In this document: piece after piece, positions 1-8,453 of the stretch
Position numbering within the stretch: position 1 is the stretch's first letter
How the letters are laid out: every line of letters starts with the position of its first letter
Origin: JAVVHH01 sp963848035
GTDB lineage: Bacteria; Pseudomonadota; Alphaproteobacteria; Acetobacterales; Acetobacteraceae
Assembly (NCBI GenBank): GCA_963848035.1
Contig: CAWKCD010000001.1
Span: forward strand, 3,162,001 to 3,226,000
DNA length: 64,000 nt
Direction of reading: 5' to 3'
The notes under the pieces: model-generated
What the model saw: the letters and a program-made list of their open reading frames with translations, nothing else
What the model was told of the DNA's origin: nothing
Databases searched by the model: none
Position numbers and translations under genes: made by a program

Positions 1-768
1 CACCTTTCCGGAGAGATGCATATCGAAGCCCTGGTCGCCGATGCGCCAGGTGATCAGCTCACCCGTCCCCGGGAGGTTGGAGGCGCGGAAACCCTCCAGC
101 GCGATCCCCGAGGTCTCGCCGGTGACCAGCGCCGCTGCCGCTGCATCGCCGAACAGCAGGAACGACAACACGGTCTCGAGGTCGCTCGTCTCCTGCAGAT
201 GCAGCGTGCAGAGCTCGAGATTGATCACCAGCACGCGCGCGGCCGGTTCCGAACGGATGATATGGCGTGCGGCCCGGAGTGCCGGAACCGCGGCGTAACA
301 GCCCATGAACCCGATCAAGGTCCGCTCGATATGCGGCGACAGGCCGAGTTCGCGTGCGATCAACTGGTCGAGCCCGGGCGCGCTGAAGCCGGTGCAGCTT
401 GCGACGATCAGGTGGGTAATTTCGTCCGGCTCGATGCCGAGCGCTTCCACGGCGCGCAAGGCCAAGCCGGTTGCCTGCGCTTCGTAGGCGCGCATCCGCT
501 CGGCCGTGGTCGGGAAGGAGCCCCGGCGATAGAAATTGGTGTCGTCGAGCGACGGGCCGCGGGCCGGGTCGGGGCGGAGATGGGAAAAGCGGTGCCGGAT
601 ACCGGCGCGCTCGGCCATGCGGGCGAACAGCCGCTGGCTCCGTTCCGGCAGCAACGTCGACGCAAAATCGATGAAAGCTTGATGCACGTCGTTGGGGGGC
701 ACCGCAGTGCCGATCCGGTTGATATGCGCAATGGCGCCCGGTAGTCGCTCGGAAAGTCCGCCGTCCAT
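1..768 (-). CDS. Type III polyketide synthase (chalcone/stilbene synthase family), 3' end cut by window
   Basis: The first 256 residues of a thiolase-fold type III PKS, an enzyme that condenses acyl-CoA starters with malonyl-CoA. The ketosynthase landmarks are in order: ASCTGFSAPGLDQ around residues 124-135, and GFMGCYAAVPALR, whose Cys157 is the expected catalytic cysteine. The His and Asn of the triad lie beyond the window edge. The ATG at 768 is preceded by AAAGG seven bases upstream. The product (alkylresorcinol, pyrone or other) cannot be read from this fragment. Family assignment is firm; substrate is unknown. Confidence 0.85.
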   Translation of the reverse strand, partial: MDGGLSERLPGAIAHINRIGTAVPPNDVHQAFIDFASTLLPERSQRLFARMAERAGIRHRFSHLRPDPARGPSLDDTNFYRRGSFPTTAERMRAYEAQATGLALRAVEALGIEPDEITHLIVASCTGFSAPGLDQLIARELGLSPHIERTLIGFMGCYAAVPALRAARHIIRSEPAARVLVINLELCTLHLQETSDLETVLSFLLFGDAAAAALVTGETSGIALEGFRASNLPGTGELITWRIGDQGFDMHLSGKV

Positions 769-819
769 GTCGGTGCCTTTGAAATGTATGAGATAAAGCT
801 GGGTCGATCGCGGACAATG

Positions 820-849
820 AAAAGGCGGCGCACCTTCCAGTGCGCCGCC
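820..849 (-). terminator. Intrinsic terminator
   Basis: A perfect 10-bp GC stem (824-833 with 840-849) closes a 6-base loop. Read on the minus strand it is followed by TTTTC. It sits 17 bases past the stop of the minus-strand stress protein at 867, so it ends that transcript; it also separates it from the PKS promoter region. Confidence 0.75.
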
Positions 850-866
850 CTACTTCGATTGTGCGC

Positions 867-1547
867 TTAAAGGATCGTGGTGGACCGCTCACGACGCTCC
901 AGATCGGCCGGCCGGGTCGGGCCGCCAAGCGGGGTGCCGGGATCGACCACGTTGTCGAGCGGCAGACCCAAGCTCGGCGTGCCGCCAGCGACATAGGCCG
1001 GCGCCGACTCGTCGAACCGCTCCCAGCCATCGGCACGGTATTCTGCGCCGCGGGTGGTGGCATCCACGCCGTTGTAGCGGGTCAGCACTTCCTCGATGGT
1101 CGCGCGCTGGCCCTCGTCGGCCCGCACGGTCACCAGCGTGCCGCCGCGGCGGACGCCTTCCGAGTAGACATGCGCCTCGGTTTCGTCGACGCCGGCGCCG
1201 ACCAACGAGCCGAGCAGGCCACCCGCGCCGGCGCCCACGCCAGCGCCGACCGCCGTGGCGATCAGCCAGCCCGCGGCCACCACGGGCCCGACACCGGGGA
1301 TCGCCAGCATGCCGAGACCGGCCAGTAGCCCGGCGCCGCCGCCGAGCACGGTCCCGATCGTCGCGCCCGCGCCCGCGCCGGACCCTGCGTCCGCCGTGGC
1401 GGCATCGGCGGGCACGTCGTGCCGACCGTCATTGTTATTGGCGATCACGCTGATGTCGCTATGCGCGATGCCGCCGGCCTCGAGGTCCGTGACGGCTTGC
1501 TTGGCGTGATCGTAGGTGTCGAACAGTCGTGTGATGACGATGCTCAT
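867..1547 (-). CDS. General stress protein 17M-like protein with glycine-zipper segment
   Basis: 226 residues. The N-terminal part (ITRLFDTYDHAKQAVTDLE onward, about 70 residues) resembles the GSP17M/YflT-type domain seen in stress proteins. The middle (about 60-125) is a long Gly/Ala-rich hydrophobic stretch with G-x-G-x-G repeats, like a glycine-zipper membrane segment. The tail is soluble and Pro/Gly-rich. It is probably membrane-associated and stress-linked; no enzyme motif is visible. Its neighbour at 1584-2060 lies 36 bases upstream on the same strand, so the two may be cotranscribed. Confidence 0.6.
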   Translation of the reverse strand: MSIVITRLFDTYDHAKQAVTDLEAGGIAHSDISVIANNNDGRHDVPADAATADAGSGAGAGATIGTVLGGGAGLLAGLGMLAIPGVGPVVAAGWLIATAVGAGVGAGAGGLLGSLVGAGVDETEAHVYSEGVRRGGTLVTVRADEGQRATIEEVLTRYNGVDATTRGAEYRADGWERFDESAPAYVAGGTPSLGLPLDNVVDPGTPLGGPTRPADLERRERSTTIL

Positions 1548-1583
1548 GGTGTCCTCCGAAAAACGATGATTGGCTTGGCGGCG

Positions 1584-2060
1584 CTACTGCGCGACGACGT
1601 TGCCTTTGAAGTCGAGCGCCACGGTGACGTTCTTGCCGTCCCGCATGGCCTTGCCGCGCCAGATCCCCTGGTTGTCGAGCTTCAGGTCCGACACCTGCGC
1701 GAAGCCGCTGTCCTGCATGCGCGCGCGGGCCTGGCCCTCGGTGAAGCTGTTCGCGCCGGAGATCGGCGGGGTGGGTGACGTCGCGCTCGAATGCGTGGCG
1801 CCGCTCGTGCCGGGCGTCACGTCGCCTGGGGTGCCGAGCGCGGGTGCGGTCGGCGCGGTGGCGGCGCCGGGCGTGGAGAGTGCAGCGGGGCTGCCGGGCT
1901 GCGGCGTGGTCGAGGTAGCCGGGTTGTTGAGCGTGGTCGAACCATTCATCCGCTCGGGCGGCGAGGTGCTCGGGGCTGCTGGGGTGGATTGGGCATGAAC
2001 GGCACCGGCCGCACCGAGGCCCAATGCAACGATGCCCGCAATCATTGTGCGTTTGCTCAT
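1584..2060 (-). CDS. Secreted PepSY-like small protein
   Basis: 158 residues. A signal peptide (MSKRTMIAGIVALGLG, cleavage near AVHAQ) is followed by about 65 residues of Pro/Thr/Ser/Ala-rich linker. A compact C-terminal domain begins near FTEGQARARMQDSGF and ends VALDFKGNVVAQ; it resembles the PepSY-like fold of small periplasmic proteins. The start at 2060 has GGGAGAC just upstream; an ATG seven codons earlier lacks such a site. Periplasmic location is likely. Function is unknown. Confidence 0.6.
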   Translation of the reverse strand: MSKRTMIAGIVALGLGAAGAVHAQSTPAAPSTSPPERMNGSTTLNNPATSTTPQPGSPAALSTPGAATAPTAPALGTPGDVTPGTSGATHSSATSPTPPISGANSFTEGQARARMQDSGFAQVSDLKLDNQGIWRGKAMRDGKNVTVALDFKGNVVAQ

Positions 2061-2172
2061 TGGTGTCTCCCGTCTTTGCAAAGTTGCCAGCCGTTTGACG
2101 GCTTCTTGCAGACAGGAGTTAGAGCGCGGAGGGCGCGGTTGAGTTGCGCTCTCCTCGCCCGATAGTGAAAGT

Positions 2173-2610
2173 CTACTTAACGAGTTTCGTAGACACTCTG
2201 GACGAGGTGCGAAGCTTGTCCAGACAATCCGTCTGATCGGCGCCGCCGATCTTGCAGATCAGCGCGTCGTTGACGAGGATCTGCCCGATGCCGTCGCAGG
2301 CGAGGTCGCGCAGCTCGAACGGACGCACCTGCATGCGGCCGGGCTGCACCGGGCCGACATCGAGCGCGATCCGCCGGGCGATCACGCCATCGGTGCCGAA
2401 CAGCACGAGATCGAGCCGCAGGGCGTCCACCTTCGGGCCGCCCTCCGGGTCGGACGCGACGAGGTATGCGCGGCATCCGGCCGCGGCGCCGGCCGTGGCC
2501 TGCACCGGCTCCAGCTTGTTCAGCTCGAGCGTGAGCGACGGCGCGTCGTCTGCGTAAGCGAACGACGGCAACAGCAGGGCGGCAGCGGCCAACAGACGTA
2601 GCAAAATCAT
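2173..2610 (-). CDS. Small secreted hypothetical protein
   Basis: 145 residues with a clear signal peptide (MILLRLLAAAALLLPSFAYA). The mature part is beta-rich with paired cysteines (CRAYLV, LACDG, ICKIG, DCLDKL), suggesting disulfides in the periplasm. The start at 2610 is chosen for GGAGAA four bases upstream. I do not recognise a named family with certainty; Acetobacteraceae carry similar small proteins next to envelope genes. Confidence 0.55.
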   Translation of the reverse strand: MILLRLLAAAALLLPSFAYADDAPSLTLELNKLEPVQATAGAAAGCRAYLVASDPEGGPKVDALRLDLVLFGTDGVIARRIALDVGPVQPGRMQVRPFELRDLACDGIGQILVNDALICKIGGADQTDCLDKLRTSSRVSTKLVK

Positions 2611-2651
2611 GAAATTTCTCCGATCAGCCGGACCAACGTGTCCCTTTAACA

Positions 2652-2681
2652 AGCCCGGGCCGCTCCGGCGAGGGCCGGGCT
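2652..2681 (-). terminator. Probable terminator of heparinase-like gene
   Basis: On the minus strand, AGCCCGG pairs with CCGGGCT across a loop of about 16 bases that itself can partly pair. A short T-containing tract (TTGTT) follows. It overlaps the stop codon of the gene ending at 2681. Confidence 0.5.
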
Positions 2682-4285
2682 CAGCCGAACTTGTTCAGCG
2701 CCCATTTGACGAGCTGCGGCCCGTCGGGCTGGCCCGTCAGCACGATCTGCTGGCTGGCGCGCGGTTCGTCGCCGCCGAGATAGATGCTCTCCTCGAGGCT
2801 GACGGCGGCGCCGACGGCGCGGAACCGCCAGGTGATCCCGCTCGCTAGGCGCAAAACGACCGTCTCGCCATCCGATTGCAGCGCCGGCGTCACCAGCGGG
2901 TGCAGATGGAAGCGCACGACGTAGGGCAGGGGCTCGGGCGCTTCGACCCCGTCCTCGCCGCGTACGTCCTCGCCGCTCTCGGCCATGTAGACGCTGCGCC
3001 GGTGCATCGCGCCATTCAGCCGCCGGTAGCCGTCATGCGTCGCTTCCAACCGGTGCGCGCCGTTGGCCTCCTGGCGCTGCACCTCGACGACGTCCGGCCG
3101 GCGGCCGAGGCCGCGCGGCTTGAGTTCGGAAGAGTTCGTGTCGGCGATCACCAGCGTCGAGTGCGCCGCGGTCGCGCGGGCGGCGTCGCGCCAGGGACCC
3201 TCGGCCGACGGCATGCCGCCGCAATTGACGATCAGCCGCTCGCGGCCCACGGAGAGCTCGAACGCCAGCGTCCCGGCATGGGCAAGCCGGTCCAGGCCCG
3301 GCGGCGGCGGCGCGCCGCCATCCAGGACCAGCACGCCGCGCCCGGCCTGTAGCCGATGGAACCCGCCTTCCACCAGCCCGGCCGGCGCGCGGCCGCCGCG
3401 CCCGGCCTGGGTGAGCACCAGGTCGATCAGCACCGGATTCTCTTCCTTGGCGCCGTTGAACAGCACGAGCCCGCCATCCCCATGCCGCAGCGCGCGCAAT
3501 GCCGGCGCCATCCGCTCGATCGCCGTTGAAAGCGCAGGCGGCGGCTGGGCCTGCGCCGATTGCAGCAGCGCGCGAATCTCGGTCAGATCCTGCAGCGCCG
3601 CGAGCTGGGCGGCCGGGCTCCGCTCGGTGTGGCAGCCATCCGGCAGCACCTGGCGCGCGATCTCCTGCGGCAGATAGCGCAGCGCACGCGTGAGGTGGGC
3701 GGCGTGATCCGGCAACGCGACGGCCGCGGCGATCATACCCTTCAGCGCCGTGAGCGCCCGCCCATCGACCTCGTCGGCCGGCAGGCTGGCAGCCAAGCGG
3801 CGCGCATCGGCGATCAGCCGCGCCATCAGCCGGTGCCGGAACCCGTCATCAGCGGATGCGACGAAGAAATCGTAATGCCCGAGCCATGCGGTGATCCGCG
3901 CCCCGGTGACGTCGGGCCGCTCGGCCAGGCGCTCGAGGCCGGAGGTCGCGATCCAATCCGCCACCAGCAGCCGGGCCCTGGCACGCGCGGGATCAGTGCC
4001 GAGCGCGCGAAGATCCCGCAGCCAGGTGAAACCATGGGCCAGCGCGCGCAGCGCTTCGTGCCCGGAGGCGTCGGTCCAGCCGCCGGGGGCCAGGCGCCGC
4101 ACCGAGCCCTGCCAGACCAGCTCGCCGCGAAGGATGCGCGCGCCGCTGCCGGCATCGCCGGGCCAAGGATCGCGCACCGGCAGCGCCGGCGCGTCCGGGA
4201 CCCGGCCCATCCGGAAACTCGGCACGCGGGCCATCACCCGGCGCGCATCCCGTGCCCACCGCCGAGGGTCGATCATGCCGCGCAT
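2681..4285 (-). CDS. Heparinase II/III family protein
   Basis: 534 residues. It has the layout of the bacterial heparinase II/III-like family: an alpha-helical (alpha/alpha-barrel) N-terminal two thirds and a C-terminal beta-sandwich. The C-terminal part contains the family signatures GGLVLFNGA, VLVLDGG, FELSVGRERLIVNCGG and HSTLVIADTNSSEL. In alphaproteobacteria this subgroup usually sits next to rsmB, as here. It is thought to act on an acidic polysaccharide, but the substrate is not known. The start may be three codons downstream (MIDPRRW). Confidence 0.8.
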   Translation of the reverse strand: MRGMIDPRRWARDARRVMARVPSFRMGRVPDAPALPVRDPWPGDAGSGARILRGELVWQGSVRRLAPGGWTDASGHEALRALAHGFTWLRDLRALGTDPARARARLLVADWIATSGLERLAERPDVTGARITAWLGHYDFFVASADDGFRHRLMARLIADARRLAASLPADEVDGRALTALKGMIAAAVALPDHAAHLTRALRYLPQEIARQVLPDGCHTERSPAAQLAALQDLTEIRALLQSAQAQPPPALSTAIERMAPALRALRHGDGGLVLFNGAKEENPVLIDLVLTQAGRGGRAPAGLVEGGFHRLQAGRGVLVLDGGAPPPPGLDRLAHAGTLAFELSVGRERLIVNCGGMPSAEGPWRDAARATAAHSTLVIADTNSSELKPRGLGRRPDVVEVQRQEANGAHRLEATHDGYRRLNGAMHRRSVYMAESGEDVRGEDGVEAPEPLPYVVRFHLHPLVTPALQSDGETVVLRLASGITWRFRAVGAAVSLEESIYLGGDEPRASQQIVLTGQPDGPQLVKWALNKFG

Positions 4286-4366
4286 CCCATCGGTAGGACA
4301 CTGGCCGAATTTTTCGACTCGATCATCAGCATTGGTTCTAGAGCAGCGATGTCGAGAGGCAAACCG

Positions 4367-5633
4367 TTAGCTGCGGACCAGCCGCGCCGTGAAGAATCCG
4401 TCCAGCCCGCCATGCTCGGGCCAGAGGCCCGGATGCGTGCGGAGATATCCCTCGGGCGTCAGCGCCTCGGGAAATTCCGGCAGTTCGTCCTGGGTGAACG
4501 GCTCGAGGCGCAGGCCGAAGCGCGATGGGTCGGCGACGCGCTCTCGCCCCTCTTCCGGCTGCAGCGAGCAGACCGCGTAGATCAACCGGCCACCGGGCCG
4601 CAGCATGCGCGCGGCGGCCGCCAGCATCGCATCCTGCGCCTCGGCGAGTTCCGCGACGTCGCGGGGCCGGCGCAGGCGCTGCACGTCCGGATGCCGGCGG
4701 ATCGTCCCGGTGGCGCTGCAGGGGGCGTCCAGCAGCACCGCGTCGAGCGGCGACGGCGGCTGCCATTCCAGGACGTCGGCCTGCGCGACGTCGACGGTCA
4801 GCGCCAGCCGGGCCAGGTTCTCGTGCAGCCGTCTGATCCGCAGCGGGTCGCGCTCGACGGCGAACACCTCAGCTCCCGAAGCGGCCAGCTGCGCCGTTTT
4901 GCCGCCCGGTGCGGCACAGAGATCGGCGACGCGCTCGCCGGGTTGGGCGGCGAGCAGTCGGGCCGGCAGCGCCGCGGCCGCGTCCTGCACCCAGAACTGG
5001 CCCTCCGCGAAGCCCGGCAGCTCCTGCACCCGCGTGCCCGGCGGCAACCGGACCGAGCCGGTGGGCAGCACCGTGCCGCCCCGCGGCGTCGCGCCCCGGG
5101 CGAGCGTGAGGTCGAGCGGCGCCTCGTGCTCATGCGCCTCGGCGATCGCACGCGCCTCCGTGCCCCAGCTGGTCCAAAGCCAGGCCGGCGTATCGAGCCG
5201 CGGCCCGTCCAGCTCAGCCAGCGCCGCCTGTCCCTGCGCCGCGACCTTGCGCAGCACCGCGTTCACCAGCCCGGCGAACGGCGCCAGCTTGTGCGACCGC
5301 GACCAGATCCACCGCCGTGCCGACCGCCGCATGCGCGGGCGTGTCGAGCAGCAGCAACCCGGCGGTGCCGAGCCGCAGCGCATGCCGCACGCCTTCCGGC
5401 GGGGCGCGGGCGAGGAACGTGTCCAGCAGCGCATCGATGGAGCCGAGCCGGCGCAGCACCGAGGCCGCCAGCCGGTGCGCCGCCGCCCGATCCCGCGGCT
5501 CGGCGCCGCTCGCGCTCTCAAGACCCTCCTCGAGGGTATGCCGGCGCTCCAGCACCGTGCGCAGCAGATCGAAGGCGATCTCGCGCGTGGGGTCGGTCGG
5601 TAAAGGTGGGTTTTGCGACATCACCCGCTTCAT
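4367..5633 (-). CDS. rsmB: 16S rRNA (cytosine-967-C5)-methyltransferase RsmB, frameshifted
   Basis: An NusB-like RNA-binding domain at the N-terminus (REIAFDLLRTVLERRHTLEEGL) is followed by a Rossmann methyltransferase with the SAM loop VADLCAAPGGKTAQLA. The two conserved cysteines are in DAPCSATGTIRRHPDVQ and YAVCSLQPEEG. The reading frame changes near 5300, between AVDLV and RSHKLAPFAGLVNAVLRKV, consistent with one extra G in the run before the RSHK codons. Both halves are conserved, so I annotate one gene. It modifies C967 of 16S rRNA. Confidence 0.88.
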
Positions 5634-5667
5634 GGCGCTCTTTGATCATGCGTGCTAGCCCGCGCTT

Positions 5668-7284
5668 ATGCTTGGTTTGCTCGAGACGCGCCGCCCGCGG
5701 CTGCTGCTGGTGCTTTTTTGCATCCTGCTTTGGGCCCCTGGCTTCGTCACCCTGCCGCCCGGCGACCGTGACGAGAGCAGGTTCGCGCAAGGCACGAAGC
5801 AGATGCTCGAGACGGGCGACTTCGTGCGCATCCAGAACGGAACCGAGGCGCGGAACCGAAAGCCGATCGGGATCTATTGGCTGCAGGCGCCCTTCGTCGC
5901 GGCGGCCGAGGCGGTCGGGCTGGCGCACGAGAACCCGATCTGGCCCTATCGGCTGCCTTCCCTGCTCGGCGCCTTGGTCGCGGTTCTCGGCACGTATAGC
6001 CTGGGCGAACGGTTGGCCGGTCGGCAGGCCGCGCTGCTGGGCGCCGCGTTCCTGGCCGGTTCCGTCATCCTCTGCATCGAGACCCACATCGCCAAGACCG
6101 ACGCCGCCTTGGCCGGCAGCGTCGTTCTCGCGATGGGCGTGATGGGCCGGGCCTATCTGGCGCCGGCATCGGTGGGCGCCGGGCGAGCGGCGCTGTTCTG
6201 GCTCGCGCTGGCGGCCAGCATCCTGCTGAAGGGACCGATCGGGCCGATGGTTGCCGGGCTGACCGCGATCACATTGGGGATCGCCGACCGGCGCTGGCGG
6301 TGGCTGGCGGCGCTGCGGCCGGGCTGGGGCGTGCCGCTGATGGTGGCGGCGGTGCTGCCTTGGTTCATCGCGATCGGCGTCGCGACCCACGGCCGCTTCT
6401 TTGCCGATGCGATCGGGGGCGATCTCGGACGCAAGCTGTCGTCCGGCGATGACGCGCATTGGGGGCCGCCCGGCATGCACTTGCTGCTGTTGCCAGTGCT
6501 GCTGCTGCCGGCGATCGCGGCGCTGCCGGGCGCGCTGCGGCGGGCCTGGGCAGATCGGATGCTGCCTGAAATGCGGTTCCTGCTGGGGTGGAGCGTGCCG
6601 TCCTGGCTGGTGTTCGAGGCGGCGCCGACCAAGCTGCCGCACTATACGCTGCCGCTGCTTCCGGCGCTCACGCTGCTGGCGGCGGCCTGGCTGCTGCGGC
6701 GGGATCGCGGGCCGATCGGGCGGGCGTCGGCGCTCCTGCCGATCGTGGTGTCGCTTCTGCTCGCGGTCGGTTTGGCGGCATTGCCGGTCCTGCTGCACGT
6801 CCCGATCTGGCCTGGTGTTCCCGCCGCGCTCGCGGCGTTGCTGCTGGCCGCGATCTTCGGCCTGTTGCTTCGCCGCCGGGCTAGGGAGGCGGAGATGCGG
6901 ATCGTGCTGACCGCGCTGGTGTGCTTGCCGTTGTTCTATGGGGCGGCGCTCGGCGTCGAATTGCCGGGGCTGACGCCGCTCTGGCTCGCGCCGCGCGTGG
7001 CGGCGGTGTTGCCGCCGGGTCGGGTCGGGTCGATCGGTTTCGCCGAGCCCAGCCTGATGTTCCTGGCCGGCACCGACACGGAGTTCTTGCCGGCGGGGGC
7101 CGCCGCGGACGTCTTGTCGTCCGGCGAGGTCACGTCGCTGGTGGTCGGGGATCGAGATCTGGCAGCAGTGCTGGCCGATTTACGCAAGCAAGGGATCGCC
7201 ACAACGCAGCTTGCCCAGATTGGCGGCTTCAATTACTCGCGGGGCCGGTTCGTGACGCTTACCCTGCTGTCGCGCCAACGATAG
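5668..7284 (+). CDS. GT39/ArnT-like membrane glycosyltransferase
   Basis: 538 residues with about twelve hydrophobic segments. The first periplasmic loop carries the PMT/ArnT signature PPGDRDESRFAQGTKQML, with the acidic pair D35-E36, and NRKPIGIYWLQAP. The short soluble C-terminus begins near residue 440. Family members transfer a sugar from a polyprenyl-phosphate donor to lipid A or other acceptors on the periplasmic side of the inner membrane. The acceptor is not evident. Divergent from rsmB by 34 bases; the next gene starts 10 bases downstream. Confidence 0.8.
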   Translation: MLGLLETRRPRLLLVLFCILLWAPGFVTLPPGDRDESRFAQGTKQMLETGDFVRIQNGTEARNRKPIGIYWLQAPFVAAAEAVGLAHENPIWPYRLPSLLGALVAVLGTYSLGERLAGRQAALLGAAFLAGSVILCIETHIAKTDAALAGSVVLAMGVMGRAYLAPASVGAGRAALFWLALAASILLKGPIGPMVAGLTAITLGIADRRWRWLAALRPGWGVPLMVAAVLPWFIAIGVATHGRFFADAIGGDLGRKLSSGDDAHWGPPGMHLLLLPVLLLPAIAALPGALRRAWADRMLPEMRFLLGWSVPSWLVFEAAPTKLPHYTLPLLPALTLLAAAWLLRRDRGPIGRASALLPIVVSLLLAVGLAALPVLLHVPIWPGVPAALAALLLAAIFGLLLRRRAREAEMRIVLTALVCLPLFYGAALGVELPGLTPLWLAPRVAAVLPPGRVGSIGFAEPSLMFLAGTDTEFLPAGAAADVLSSGEVTSLVVGDRDLAAVLADLRKQGIATTQLAQIGGFNYSRGRFVTLTLLSRQR

Positions 7285-7294
7285 GACATTCTGC

Positions 7295-8452
7295 ATGCGC
7301 ATCGTCGACGTCCGCGAGATCACGCAGCCGATCGCGTCGCCGATCCGCAACGCCTACATCGACTTCACCAAGATGACGACGAGCCTCGTCGCCGTCGTGA
7401 CCGACGAGAAGCGCGACGGCCGGCCGGTGATCGGCTACGGCTTCAACTCGAACGGGCGCTATGGCCAAGGCGGGCTGATCCGCGAGCGGTTCGCGCCGCG
7501 TCTGCTCGAGGCGGCGCCGGAAAGCTTGCTCGACGAGCGCGGTCTGCTGTGCCCGCATCGCGCCTGGGCGGCGATGATGAGCAACGAGAAGCCCGGCGGG
7601 CACGGCGAGCGTTCGGTCGCGGTCGGCACGCTCGACATGGCGCTATGGGACGCGCGGGCGAAACTCGAGGAGAAGCCGCTGTTCCGCCTGCTCGCCGAGC
7701 GCCATGGCCGCGAGGCCGATCCGCGCGTCTTCGTCTACGCCGCCGGCGGCTACTACTACCCAGGCAAGGACCTCGGGGCGCTCCGCGGCGAGATGCGGTC
7801 CTATCTCGACCGCGGCTACACGGTCGTGAAGATGAAGATCGGCGGCGCGACGATCGAGGAGGATCGCGCGCGGATAGAGGCGGTTCTGGCCGAGATCGGC
7901 GGCGCGCGGCTGGCGGTCGACGCCAATGGCCGCTTCGACCTCGAGACCGCGATCGCCTACGCCAAGATGCTGCGCGACTATCCGCTGTTCTGGTACGAAG
8001 AGGCGGGCGACCCGCTCGACTACGCGCTGCAGGCGGCGCTTGCGGAGTTCTATCCGGGACCGATGGCGACCGGGGAGAACCTGTTCAGCCACCAGGACGC
8101 GCGCAACCTGCTGCGCTACGGCGGCATGCGGCCGGATCGCGACTGGCTGCAGTTCGACTGCGCGCTCTCTTACGGGTTGGTGGAATACCTCCGTACGCTG
8201 GAGGCGCTCCGAGTCGCCGGCTGGTCGCCGTCGCGCTGCATTCCGCATGGCGGGCACCAGATGTCGCTCAACATCGCGGCCGGTCTGGGGCTGGGCGGCA
8301 ATGAGAGCTACCCCGACCTGTTCCAGCCCTATGGCGGCTTCCCGGACACGGTACGGGTCGAAGACAGCCACATCGTCATGCCCGAGCTGCCGGGGATCGG
8401 CTTCGAGGGCAAGTCTGACCTGAGCCGCGTCATGCGCCAGCTCGCGGCTTGA
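7295..8452 (+). CDS. tarD: D-tartrate dehydratase (enolase superfamily)
   Basis: 385 residues, almost colinear with the characterised Bradyrhizobium D-tartrate dehydratase (389 residues), including SPIRNAYIDFTKMTTSLVAV and GFNSNGRYGQGG. Catalytic residues are all visible: the KxK motif K179/K181, metal ligands D209, E235 and E261, and the D288/H318 dyad (QFDCALSYG, CIPHGGHQ). It dehydrates D-tartrate to oxaloacetate with Mg2+. The gene begins 10 bases after the GT39 gene and ends one base before the convergent DUF3857 gene. Substrate assignment is by close sequence similarity recalled from the family. Confidence 0.87.
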   Translation: MRIVDVREITQPIASPIRNAYIDFTKMTTSLVAVVTDEKRDGRPVIGYGFNSNGRYGQGGLIRERFAPRLLEAAPESLLDERGLLCPHRAWAAMMSNEKPGGHGERSVAVGTLDMALWDARAKLEEKPLFRLLAERHGREADPRVFVYAAGGYYYPGKDLGALRGEMRSYLDRGYTVVKMKIGGATIEEDRARIEAVLAEIGGARLAVDANGRFDLETAIAYAKMLRDYPLFWYEEAGDPLDYALQAALAEFYPGPMATGENLFSHQDARNLLRYGGMRPDRDWLQFDCALSYGLVEYLRTLEALRVAGWSPSRCIPHGGHQMSLNIAAGLGLGGNESYPDLFQPYGGFPDTVRVEDSHIVMPELPGIGFEGKSDLSRVMRQLAA

Positions 8453-8453
8453 A

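Noticed and set aside
3560..6142. 860-codon open frame on the plus strand opposite rsmB and the heparinase gene
   Set aside because: Arg/Pro/Ala-rich shadow overlapping three real genes with clear family matches.
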